Shown here piece after piece: positions 46,174 through 54,101 of a DNA stretch of 64,000 nucleotides; positions within the stretch are counted from its first letter, which is position 1, and each line of letters starts with the position of its first letter. The stretch spans positions 959,501 to 1,023,500 of the forward strand of contig NZ_AP014690.1 in the NCBI RefSeq assembly GCF_001547995.1. Direction: 5' to 3'. The stretch is from Asaia bogorensis NBRC 16594 (GTDB taxonomy: Bacteria > Pseudomonadota > Alphaproteobacteria > Acetobacterales > Acetobacteraceae). Under the pieces are notes generated by a model, which was given only the letters and a program-made list of their open reading frames with translations, was not told the origin of the DNA and did not search any database. Made by a program: the position numbers and the translations under genes.

Positions 46174-48480
46174 TTGCCAGTGTCCGAGATCATTGACCCG
46201 GCCGATCCCGAAGCCGAAACGAGAAGACGCCGTCTGATCGAACTCGTAGGCCCGATCTTCGGCGTTGTTCTTGTCATTGTGGTCATTGTTGTTGTCACGC
46301 TTCATTCCTATCACAAGACGCGCGACGGGGTGATTGCGCTCACCCGCGATCTGTTGCGCGAGGAACAGAAAAACCTGACGCAGCAGGTTTCAGACTATCT
46401 GGCCCCCGCTCCGGCGACTGCAACGGTGGCGCGTGACCTGCTGACCGATCCGGTGACGGATGAGCCACCCCAGGTCTTTCTGAATTATGGCGCATCCATG
46501 CTGCGCAATGTCGAGCAGGTGGAGAGCTTCTATCTCGCCGATGATCGTGGCTCGTTCTGGTTTATCGATCGTGCGCCAAAGGATATCGCCGATGGCATGG
46601 AATGGGTGCATCTGCTGCGGGACAAGAATGTTTTCCGGCACTGGTATTATGACAAGAACAATGTGCTGGTCCGCACGAGTGACACGCCGGGCAAGAATTA
46701 CGATCCGCGTCAGCGCCCCTGGTACAAGGGAGCCTTCGAGCACCCTGACCTGAACTGGTCCGACCCCTATCCCACCGTTGCCACAGAACAGCTGATCGTG
46801 ACTGCGGCCAGCGTCCTGCACACATCCGATGGGCATCAGGCCGTCTTTGCCATCAACATCTCCCTCAACCGCCTGACGGATTTTCTTGCAGCCATCAAGA
46901 TTGGCAAAAGCGGCCAGGCTGTCGTGGTGGACAAGGAGGGGCATCTTATTGCGGGCAGTCACCTGCTGGATGTGGCGCGAAAGGCGAACTGGCAGTTCGA
47001 CAAGATGCAGCTCGATCCTGCCACGCAGCCGGTTTTTACACGCGCGCTCTCGCTGTTCCACATTTACGGGGCGGGTGTGCACCTCATCAAGGCGCATGAC
47101 ACGCAATACGTCGCTATCATGGCCTCGTTGCACAAGATCAGGCCAGGATGGGTATTGCTGCTGAACGCGCCAGAGGACGATTTTGCGGCTTTCGCTGCGG
47201 CAGCAGGGCGGCAGGGTTTTCTTTTTTCCATGGTGATTGTCGTGCTGGCCGGGTTGCTGGCAGGGTTTCTGGTGCGACAGAACCGCCGGACCGAGGGTCT
47301 GCGTCGCCAGATCCGGTATGAACGTGCCCAGGTCAAGGCCGAGAGCAATGCGCTCAATGCCATGGCCGGAACGCCTCATCTCCTTGACCCCGGACACGAT
47401 GCACCACTCCTGACGCAACGTCTGGCTGAACTGGCCCGGGCAAGGCGTGTGAGCCTGTGGCGGTCGGTTGGCGAGGAGGAGCGTCTTTTGTGTGAAGACT
47501 CCTATGACCGGACGACAGACGCTCATAGTGCGGGCATGGAACTGGCCCATAGCGATCTCAAGAATTTCTTTGCCATGTTGATGTCGGGTGAGGTGATCGA
47601 GAGCGATCACGCCTCGGCACAGGAGGGGTTGCGCACCTTCCAGCGCATGGTCATGAGTCAGATCGGTTCAAAGTCTGTCTATATCCAGCCCATTCTGGCC
47701 AGAGGTACGGTTATCGGCATGGTGGTGCTGGAAGACGCTGCCCGTCCCCATGCAGTCTCGCACATCATTGCGATTGTTGCCGAGATTGCGGCCGTCCGTT
47801 TTGCAAGCATGAGGGCCGATGAGGCTTCAGCCGGAAAGCCGGAGCAGACGCAACGCGAGGATTATGGTGCCATCACCACGCGACTGAATGAGGGCTTCAT
47901 TGCCGCACCCGGCGAGAGCAGCGCTAACGGTCTCAAGGCGGGGCAATATGCAATGGTCCCGGTGGCGACAGTCCTGTTCCAGGACTCGAAGTCGGAAGCA
48001 ACTGTCGATCTGATCCCGATCGTCCAGACGCTGGTGGAGCGGTTTCAGGACGTCATCCAGCATGCCGGGCTGTTTTCGGCTCAGGTTCTGGGTGGCAGGC
48101 TTGTGCTGATTGGCGGGTGTTCACAGGAGCCCGATCCCGATGCGGCACGGCGTGTCGCCGATGCGCTGTTGGCCCTGCGTGAACTGGCGCTTGTGACACT
48201 GTCCGACGCCGAACTTACCCCGAGCTTCCGTATTGGCCTCGATGTCGGGCAGGCCTTCGGGGCGACGCTGGGTCAGGATCCGGGTGTGTTCAATATCTGG
48301 GGCGAGGCACCTCAGACATCGGAGCTGCTGGCCATCAGTGCACCTGACTCAGGGACAATCCAGGTGTCGGAGGCCGCCCATGCGTTGCTGCGCGACTACT
48401 ATCTGTTTAGGCCACGCGGCATGTTCTACCTGCCGGGCCTTGGCATCACCAACACCTATGTTCTGGCAGCCAAGCGTTGA
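46174..48480 (+). CDS. Membrane sensor: dCache - GAF-like - degenerate class III cyclase domain
   Basis: 768 residues. TTG 46174 is used because GGGAGG lies 8 nt upstream; a GTG at 46180 is also possible. Membrane helix 1 at about 26-46, a periplasmic dCache-like domain (PWYKGAF and WSDPYPT motifs), helix 2 at about 350-372, a GAF-like region (about 400-555), and a C-terminal part aligned to class III nucleotidyl cyclases: FRIGLDVGQAFGATLG, IWGEAPQTSELL, TIQVSEAAHALL and RGMFYLPGLGITNTYVL. The first metal Asp (LFQD) can be placed, but the second is replaced (VLGGRLVL where GD is expected), and the Asn/Arg of the GDxVNxAxR motif read Q and L. Cyclase activity is therefore unlikely. The last bases overlap the mlaE-like start (TTGA). 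Confidence 0.82.
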   Translation: MPVSEIIDPADPEAETRRRRLIELVGPIFGVVLVIVVIVVVTLHSYHKTRDGVIALTRDLLREEQKNLTQQVSDYLAPAPATATVARDLLTDPVTDEPPQVFLNYGASMLRNVEQVESFYLADDRGSFWFIDRAPKDIADGMEWVHLLRDKNVFRHWYYDKNNVLVRTSDTPGKNYDPRQRPWYKGAFEHPDLNWSDPYPTVATEQLIVTAASVLHTSDGHQAVFAINISLNRLTDFLAAIKIGKSGQAVVVDKEGHLIAGSHLLDVARKANWQFDKMQLDPATQPVFTRALSLFHIYGAGVHLIKAHDTQYVAIMASLHKIRPGWVLLLNAPEDDFAAFAAAAGRQGFLFSMVIVVLAGLLAGFLVRQNRRTEGLRRQIRYERAQVKAESNALNAMAGTPHLLDPGHDAPLLTQRLAELARARRVSLWRSVGEEERLLCEDSYDRTTDAHSAGMELAHSDLKNFFAMLMSGEVIESDHASAQEGLRTFQRMVMSQIGSKSVYIQPILARGTVIGMVVLEDAARPHAVSHIIAIVAEIAAVRFASMRADEASAGKPEQTQREDYGAITTRLNEGFIAAPGESSANGLKAGQYAMVPVATVLFQDSKSEATVDLIPIVQTLVERFQDVIQHAGLFSAQVLGGRLVLIGGCSQEPDPDAARRVADALLALRELALVTLSDAELTPSFRIGLDVGQAFGATLGQDPGVFNIWGEAPQTSELLAISAPDSGTIQVSEAAHALLRDYYLFRPRGMFYLPGLGITNTYVLAAKR

Positions 48481-49283
48481 GTGACGAGATTCCCCTCTAC
48501 AGGCGCCTGCTCCGCCGTCTGGGCGCGCTGACGAGGCGGCAGATGCGTTTCTCGCTCATGCTCGTCGGGGCGAGCTGGGGCGTGGTACGTGAGGCGCTGC
48601 GCCCGACTTCGTGGCGCCGTACGGTGCTGCATGAGTTCAAGAACACGCTGCGACAGGCCGCGGGCGGTGGGCTGTTCAGCACGCTTTTCACGGCGGCGCT
48701 CACAGGGTTCGGGATTGTGGCGCAGGCGATCTACTGGCTGGGCATTGCCGGTATGGCCGATAGCACGGACTCTCTGCTGGCTACCGTGCTCGTGCGTGAA
48801 ATCGCCCCGGTTCTGGTGGGCATCATCCTGCTGGGCCGGAGCGCCATGCTGAGCCTGACGCAGCTTGGACAGCTAACGCTGGGCGGTGAATTGCGCGCGC
48901 TTCAGGCTCAGGGGATCGATCCCTTCATGACACTGGTCATGCCGCGTGCGCTGGCGATGATGCTGAGTTCCTTCACGCTGGGCATGGTGTTCAGCATCAT
49001 CTCACTGTCGGTCGGATATGGCGTTTGTCGTGTTCACTCCGTCATCACCATGCCGCTCTGGACGTTCCTCTACGATATCGTCGGGGCCATGAAGCCGATC
49101 GATTACCTCGGGATTCCCCTCAAGCTTACGATCAGCGGATTTTTGCTGAGCCTTGCCACGCAGCTGACCGGTCTCGATGCCACGCGTTCGGATACGATTG
49201 CGACCCTTCTGCCGCGTGGTTTTGCTCGTGGTATTCTCGTGATCATGGTCGTCAATGTCGTGCTCGGGGTGACAGTCGCATGA
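48477..49283 (+). CDS. mlaE: MlaE-like permease of a phospholipid/retrograde lipid transporter
   Basis: 268 residues, TTG start overlapping the previous stop by 4 nt. Five hydrophobic helices; the conserved VLVREIAPVLVGIILLGRSAM and LRALQAQGIDPFMTLVMPRALAMM stretches define the MlaE/permease family, and the second corresponds to the coupling helix that contacts the ATPase. In it the usual EQIDAL is changed to GGELRAL. The family moves phospholipids between outer and inner membranes with MlaD, MlaF and partners. It is the first transporter gene in a five-gene overlapping operon. Confidence 0.88.
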   Translation: MSDEIPLYRRLLRRLGALTRRQMRFSLMLVGASWGVVREALRPTSWRRTVLHEFKNTLRQAAGGGLFSTLFTAALTGFGIVAQAIYWLGIAGMADSTDSLLATVLVREIAPVLVGIILLGRSAMLSLTQLGQLTLGGELRALQAQGIDPFMTLVMPRALAMMLSSFTLGMVFSIISLSVGYGVCRVHSVITMPLWTFLYDIVGAMKPIDYLGIPLKLTISGFLLSLATQLTGLDATRSDTIATLLPRGFARGILVIMVVNVVLGVTVA

Positions 49284-49981
49284 CCGACGACCTTTCTGCC
49301 GTACTGGAATTGCGCGAAGCCCGCCCGGTTTTTGAGGAAAGCGGTCTGACGTCCATTCCCTATTCGCTGCGCCTGATGCCGGGCGACTGCATGCTGATTG
49401 CCTGTCGTGATTCCGAGCGCGCCACACGTTTTGCGGATCTTTGCACCGGTATGGCACCGCTCGTCTCGGGACAGGTGCTGTGCCAGGGGCTTAATTGGGA
49501 GGCGCTGGCCGAGCCCCGGGCCTGGGCGCTACGGGGGCGTATCGGCCGTGTGATGCAGCAGGGAGCCTGGATCGACCTGTTTGGCACCGATCTCAATATT
49601 CTTCTGCAACAGCTGCATCATACGCGCACGCCCACCGAGGAACTGATCGATGAGGCAATCGCGCTTTCCAGACGTTTTGGCCTGCCGGGTCTGCCGACAT
49701 TGACCCCGGGACGGCTGAGCGTGGCTGATCGGGCCAAGGCGGCCTGTGTGAGAGCCTTTCTGGGAGAGCCGAAGCTGCTCTTGCTGGAAGATCCGGTGGA
49801 GCTGGAGACTGCTGATATGATGACTGCCTTCCTTGCCGAGCTGACAGCGGCACGTGAGCGAGGCTGTGGTGTGATCTGGTTTTCCCGCGAACCGGATCTG
49901 TGGCGTGGCTATCATGCCGAGGGAACGCAGCGATACAGGTTGCTGGATGAGGGTCTGTTACCAATGAAGCAGGTGGTCTGA
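49280..49981 (+). CDS. MlaF-like ABC ATPase homologue lacking ATPase motifs
   Basis: 233 residues from ATG 49280 (4-nt overlap with mlaE). The fold matches an ABC ATPase along its length: the Q-loop RIGRVMQQGAWIDLF keeps Gln94 and the MlaF-like GAxxD. But the P-loop position reads CRDSERATR (residues 42-50), so the Walker A Gly residues and the Lys (Ala48) are lost; the signature LSGGx is LSVAD (146-150); Walker B LLLLDEP is LLLLEDP; the switch His is absent in VIWFSREPD. PGD to VSG spans the same length as in normal ATPases, so these are substitutions, not a frameshift or deletion. The frame is otherwise clean and coupled on both sides, indicating a selected, non-hydrolysing subunit. Confidence 0.85.
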   Translation: MTDDLSAVLELREARPVFEESGLTSIPYSLRLMPGDCMLIACRDSERATRFADLCTGMAPLVSGQVLCQGLNWEALAEPRAWALRGRIGRVMQQGAWIDLFGTDLNILLQQLHHTRTPTEELIDEAIALSRRFGLPGLPTLTPGRLSVADRAKAACVRAFLGEPKLLLLEDPVELETADMMTAFLAELTAARERGCGVIWFSREPDLWRGYHAEGTQRYRLLDEGLLPMKQVV

Positions 49982-50946
49982 TGTTTCGTGTCCGTTCAAA
50001 CGCCAACACTGGCAGCCGCACCCGTCCTTTGTTGCGCATCCGCTATGCCGATGAATGGGTCGGTATGCTGGTCGTCGCGACTTTCGGCCTGTTCATCTTT
50101 GCAATTATCGAGGCCGGCGTTCTGCGAGACTGGCTGACGCCCTCAGGCAAGCTGCATTTCAATCTGCCCGAGAGCGGTATTGCGGGCCTGGCCGTGGGAA
50201 ATGACATCGAGCTTATGGGGATCCGTATCGGCTCGATCCGTGCGGTGAAGATCAACCCGCATGGTAATATGTACGCCATTGCTGATATCGACCCGCAATT
50301 CGAGCCTTATATCCGCAAGGACAGCCGCGCCATCATCCGTCATCGCTTTGTCGTGGCCGGAGCAAGCTATATCGAGCTTGAGCGCAGCAAAGGCCCTGCG
50401 ATGGACTGGGAGTTTGCCGAGCTTGAAGCCACGGTCGAACCCAACCCGGCTGATATGATTACCAAGACCATCAGTGATATTCGTGCGGGCATGATGCCGA
50501 GCCTGCACAATGCGGACAAGATCATGGCTGACCTCGCTGCCGTGACGACATCCATCCGCAACGGTAAAGGTACAGTCGGTGGGCTGATGATGGATGACAC
50601 GCTGCTTAAACATGCGGATGAAGTGATCAGAACACTTCAGGACTCCATAGCGCAGCTCAAGCCGATCGAGGCTCAGATATCAGGCGTTCTGAAGCAGACA
50701 CAGGGCACGATGGATAACCTGCGTTCAAGCAGCAATGACGTGAAGAAAGCCACGCCGCAGCTCAAGGACACGATGGCGCATCTGAATGCCGCAAGTGCCC
50801 AGCTTCCGGCACTTCTGACACAGGCACAGGCCACGACCATCAGCCTCAAGCGCCTGACCGACCAGTTGCGTGGTCTCTGGATCCTGGGTGGCAGCTCGGG
50901 CAAGGCCCCTGCGCGCAGGCTTCCAGCCGGAGATATCAAGCCATGA
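49981..50946 (+). CDS. mlaD: MlaD-like MCE-domain lipid-binding protein
   Basis: 321 residues. One membrane helix (about 24-44), then the MCE domain: FNLPESGIAGLAVGNDIELMGIRIGSI (the G-L-x-x-G-x-x-V core) and FVVAGASYIELE. A long helical/coiled-coil tail (about 170-300) with KGTVGGLMMDDTLLKHADEV follows, as in periplasm-spanning MCE proteins. It is the substrate-binding subunit held in the inner membrane and reaching into the periplasm. Its start shares one base with the preceding stop (TGATG) and its stop overlaps the lipoprotein start by 4 nt. Confidence 0.9.
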   Translation: MFRVRSNANTGSRTRPLLRIRYADEWVGMLVVATFGLFIFAIIEAGVLRDWLTPSGKLHFNLPESGIAGLAVGNDIELMGIRIGSIRAVKINPHGNMYAIADIDPQFEPYIRKDSRAIIRHRFVVAGASYIELERSKGPAMDWEFAELEATVEPNPADMITKTISDIRAGMMPSLHNADKIMADLAAVTTSIRNGKGTVGGLMMDDTLLKHADEVIRTLQDSIAQLKPIEAQISGVLKQTQGTMDNLRSSSNDVKKATPQLKDTMAHLNAASAQLPALLTQAQATTISLKRLTDQLRGLWILGGSSGKAPARRLPAGDIKP

Positions 50947-51740
50947 AGAGGTCGCGTTTCCTGTTCCTCGGGACATTGTTGGGGGTAACGGCCCTGACGG
51001 GCTGTGGCGGTGCTGGGAGCAAGGACGCGGCACGTCCCGATCAGGATTATCTGAATGCCATGGAGGTCGGGCGGGACTCATTCGACCTGACCCATGCCGA
51101 CCAGGCAAAAACACAATTCGAGAATGCGTATGGTAGAGCCCTGCTTCGCGATGATGTTCTGGCCATACGTGATGCCGGTTATAATCTGGCTGTCGCAAAC
51201 CTTGCGATGGGTAATGCGAAAGCAACGCTCGATACCGTGCGCCGGGTTCATGGTGACATGGCGCTGCGCGGCGACGCACCCAGCCCAGCGCTCGATCTCG
51301 TTGCCGTGGCGGCCTATTGCCGGCTTGGTCAAAATGCTCAGGCAATCGATCTGGCGCACAGGATCAGCACTGATGACCCGGCGCTTATGGAGAGACGCGC
51401 ATTCCTGATGGGTATTGCTGCTGACGGGGTGGGGGATACGGGCTTTCTGGCGACCTCGCTGAATGCCCTGCCAGTGTCACCCAGGCCGCCGAGGCTGGAA
51501 CAGGCAGACAGAGCCGAGCTGACGTCACGTCTGGCACTGCGTCAGGGGCATTATGACCAGGCTGAATCGGAGGCGATCAAGGCGATCGATCTGCGTCGCG
51601 ACATGCTGGATTATCGCGGCATGGCCAGAGCGCTCGATGGTGCAGCGCGTGCAGCTCAGGCTGCCGGCAAGAGCGGGCAGGCAGCAGCCTACCGCCAGCG
51701 TGCCGCCGAAAGCCGTGCTCAGGTCAGTGACAAGAGCTGA
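50943..51740 (+). CDS. Lipoprotein with TPR-like repeats, Mla-like operon
   Basis: 265 residues. Signal peptide with lipobox LTGCG, giving Cys21 as the lipidated residue. The rest is entirely helical with A-x-x-L-x-Y/N spacing that suggests about four TPR-like hairpins (YNLAVANLAMGNAKATL, AAYCRLGQNAQAID, ALRQGHYDQAESEAIKA, ALDGAARAAQAAGK). It may link the MCE complex to an outer-membrane component in place of MlaA or MlaC. This is inference; the gene is the last of the operon. Confidence 0.78.
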   Translation: MKRSRFLFLGTLLGVTALTGCGGAGSKDAARPDQDYLNAMEVGRDSFDLTHADQAKTQFENAYGRALLRDDVLAIRDAGYNLAVANLAMGNAKATLDTVRRVHGDMALRGDAPSPALDLVAVAAYCRLGQNAQAIDLAHRISTDDPALMERRAFLMGIAADGVGDTGFLATSLNALPVSPRPPRLEQADRAELTSRLALRQGHYDQAESEAIKAIDLRRDMLDYRGMARALDGAARAAQAAGKSGQAAAYRQRAAESRAQVSDKS

Positions 51741-51776
51741 GCACGGCGCGCCTGCCTCAGCGGGGGAGAGGCGGCA

Positions 51777-52082
51777 TCAGAGTATTGCAGCGGGCTGGTT
51801 CGTCAGGCCCTTGCCATCTGTCTGGCGCAGGGAGATGGCCGTGAGGATCAGACAGGCCAGTACCCCGGCGACCGAGGCTGTGCCGAACCACATCATCACG
51901 CCATAGAGGGCTCCACCCTTGCAGCATAGATAAAGGGCCAGCAGGGGCAGGAGTAGCCTGCAGGGATGGAGCATGACGCGGGGCAGGGCTGGCAGGGCCA
52001 GGATACGGCACATCTTGGGTTGCAGGAACCCATGCGCTGCGAAGGCGACAATCCAGAGCAGGATCGCAGAGGATAAGATCAT
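51777..52082 (-). CDS. DUF3325-like small membrane protein of an iron-uptake cluster
   Basis: 101 residues with three hydrophobic segments (about 1-19, 41-60, 64-86). Its start overlaps the stop of the PepSY gene by 4 nt. In siderophore-receptor loci the order DUF3649 - PepSY protein - DUF3325 recurs, and this gene has the right size, position and hydrophobicity for the last member. The function is unknown. Confidence 0.68.
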   Translation of the reverse strand: MILSSAILLWIVAFAAHGFLQPKMCRILALPALPRVMLHPCRLLLPLLALYLCCKGGALYGVMMWFGTASVAGVLACLILTAISLRQTDGKGLTNQPAAIL

Positions 52083-53629
52083 GGGGTGACGAGCCTGCGA
52101 TGGATGAGGAAAGCGATCAGCCCGAAACCCAGCACTGTCAGATCGACAGCCTTGTAGACATCGAGGCAGATGAGGAAATTGGCGGTGTTGCGGGTCAGCA
52201 GATCGAGAGGCAGCAGTGCCGCCGAGAACGCCGTGAACAGGAAGAACTGCTCGTTCCAGCCGTGCCGTGCCCTGTTGGTGAAACTGCGGAAAACCCCGTG
52301 AAGCAGGGCAAGCGCCCAGACGACGAAGAAGGACCGGATTTCCAGATGACTACGGTCGGGAAGATCGGCCCAGAGAAGGCGATTGGCCCAGAGATACGCC
52401 AGAGCGGCCAGGGGAAGCCCTGTCGTCACAGCGATGGTCAGAGACTCTGCCAGACGAAAGCCGAAGGTCCTCGCCTTTTTGGGCCGATGCTTCATCAGGA
52501 AAATCACGAGCCCCCCCGACATCATGGCGCTACCGATTACACCGCTGACGAAATAAAGCCACCGCAGGGGCAGTGGTGCCCAGCGTATGAAATGCAGCCC
52601 ACGCAATATGCCGCCGAGGCGATGAAGCGTATCCGGTGCCCGGACCGTCTTGAGCAACGTACCGTCTTTCTCGGAGAACTCCAGATGATCTCGCGTGAGG
52701 GCGAAGGAAGCTGAATCCGCCTTTGTCATCGAGACCTTGCCGTGATCGAACAGGACAAGCCCTATCGAACCACTGCCAAACACGTCCTCTGCCTTATGGA
52801 ACATGGGGGCCAGGGGCGCTGTAACCATCTCGGCTTCATTTGCATCGGGCGAGAGAGGCATGGTCGAGGCAGGGTGGGGCCCTTCGGGTGCAGGCCGTTC
52901 GGCCGTGCGATGCGATAGCCCTGCTGCCCTGGCGCGGCCATGCGACCCTGCGCCAGCCTGCGGGCGGCCATGATGGCCCGTGCTGAACATGGGGAAAAGA
53001 CGGGGGGCATGGATGACGGCGCCCGTATAGGCCATCATGACCATGAAGGGCAGGAAAAGCAGGCCTGCCAGGATATGGGCATCCATGAAGGCGCGGTTTT
53101 TCGAGGCAAAAGGTCTGAAAAGCAGAAGATCGCTGAAAATCGACCGGAAATGGATCACGATGCCCGAGCCCACCGCCACCAGCAGGCCGATAGCGGCGAT
53201 TTCGGTCAGCATATTGCCCCAGAAGGGTCCGTAATACAGCGAATGGTGCAGATCGAAGAAAAGCTGACCGCCTCCCGTCTGACGCGTCGCTACCGGGAAC
53301 GCATCCTGAGGACGGTATGCGGACCCGATAAAGGCATGACCATCATAATGCTGGATCCGTATGATCGGATCGCGCGGGGTGGGCAGCGTGATGAAGGCAT
53401 TCTGACCCTCGTCGCGCAACTCCGCAGCGATGGTTCCAACCTGATTGAGCGCCTCATCACTCATTGGCTGAGCGACATAATGGGATAATTCAGGCTGCAT
53501 CCAGCGCGTCAGCTCGGTGTCGAAAAGGGCAAGGCTTCCGCCCGTGAAGATCACCACCAGAATGATGCCGCCGATAAAGCCGACCCATTCATGAAGCCAG
53601 CCCATTCTGATGCGTAGAGTATCGCGCAT
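52079..53629 (-). CDS. PepSY-associated transmembrane protein (putative ferric-siderophore reductase)
   Basis: 516 residues from ATG 53629, overlapping the stop of the gene before by 1 nt (TGATG); the frame extends to 53677 but in overlap. Helix 1 at 11-36 (HEWVGFIGGIILVVIFTGGSLALFD), a PepSY-like periplasmic domain, helices near 140-162, 187-207, and four more in the C-terminal half. LHHSLYYG and HILAG carry conserved His. Such proteins are proposed to release iron by reducing siderophores or to act as a receptor partner. A His/Arg/Pro-rich insertion sits at about 219-252. Confidence 0.85.
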   Translation of the reverse strand: MRDTLRIRMGWLHEWVGFIGGIILVVIFTGGSLALFDTELTRWMQPELSHYVAQPMSDEALNQVGTIAAELRDEGQNAFITLPTPRDPIIRIQHYDGHAFIGSAYRPQDAFPVATRQTGGGQLFFDLHHSLYYGPFWGNMLTEIAAIGLLVAVGSGIVIHFRSIFSDLLLFRPFASKNRAFMDAHILAGLLFLPFMVMMAYTGAVIHAPRLFPMFSTGHHGRPQAGAGSHGRARAAGLSHRTAERPAPEGPHPASTMPLSPDANEAEMVTAPLAPMFHKAEDVFGSGSIGLVLFDHGKVSMTKADSASFALTRDHLEFSEKDGTLLKTVRAPDTLHRLGGILRGLHFIRWAPLPLRWLYFVSGVIGSAMMSGGLVIFLMKHRPKKARTFGFRLAESLTIAVTTGLPLAALAYLWANRLLWADLPDRSHLEIRSFFVVWALALLHGVFRSFTNRARHGWNEQFFLFTAFSAALLPLDLLTRNTANFLICLDVYKAVDLTVLGFGLIAFLIHRRLVTP

Positions 53630-53934
53630 CAGTGCGTTCCGAACTGTGAAACAAGAGTGACGAGGGGCAGCAGCCACACCGTGAGGGGCATCTGACGTGC
53701 AGGAAGCGTTGTCACCCGCCGCGGGGGCAGGCTGAATGCCACCAGCACCGTGACAGGAAGGAGCGCGAAGACGGTCAGGAAGCCGACGATCATGAGCGGT
53801 TCGCCCCCATAATGCCTGAACATGGCCATAACGCCCAGGCTAGCAGCGTACCCTACGATCATACCAAGGACGAGGCGCCGGACCCATGAACGAATGTGTT
53901 TCCGGCCCTGTTTGTAACTGAGACTCTTTCGCAT
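53629..53934 (-). CDS. DUF3649-like small membrane protein of an iron-uptake cluster
   Basis: 101 residues from ATG 53934, which has AGGAAG upstream; a TTG at 53949 would add five residues. Basic N-terminus, then helices at about 21-40, 49-70 and 82-96. It is the first gene of the leftward operon and is divergent from the TonB receptor. Position and size fit DUF3649 of the siderophore-uptake clusters. No catalytic motif is seen. Confidence 0.68.
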   Translation of the reverse strand: MRKSLSYKQGRKHIRSWVRRLVLGMIVGYAASLGVMAMFRHYGGEPLMIVGFLTVFALLPVTVLVAFSLPPRRVTTLPARQMPLTVWLLPLVTLVSQFGTH

Positions 53935-54101
53935 GTGCTTCCTGTGCAACAGCGCCTAGCTTCGCGACGCGATTATCGCAGGTCAGGACAAAGTTTAGTT
54001 GCGAGCGTTTCTTATTCGCGTCTATTTGGCCGCGTCATTTACCTCTTGTCAATGAGATTAGCCTCTTGAGCCTGCTCACCTTGTCCGCCCTGAAGCCCGG
54101 A

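Noticed and set aside
49280-49981. Frameshift or pseudogene as the reason for the missing Walker A in the MlaF-like gene.
   Set aside because: The distance from PGD to VSG equals that of intact ATPases, no other frame supplies GxxxxGKS/T, and both ends are coupled to neighbours.
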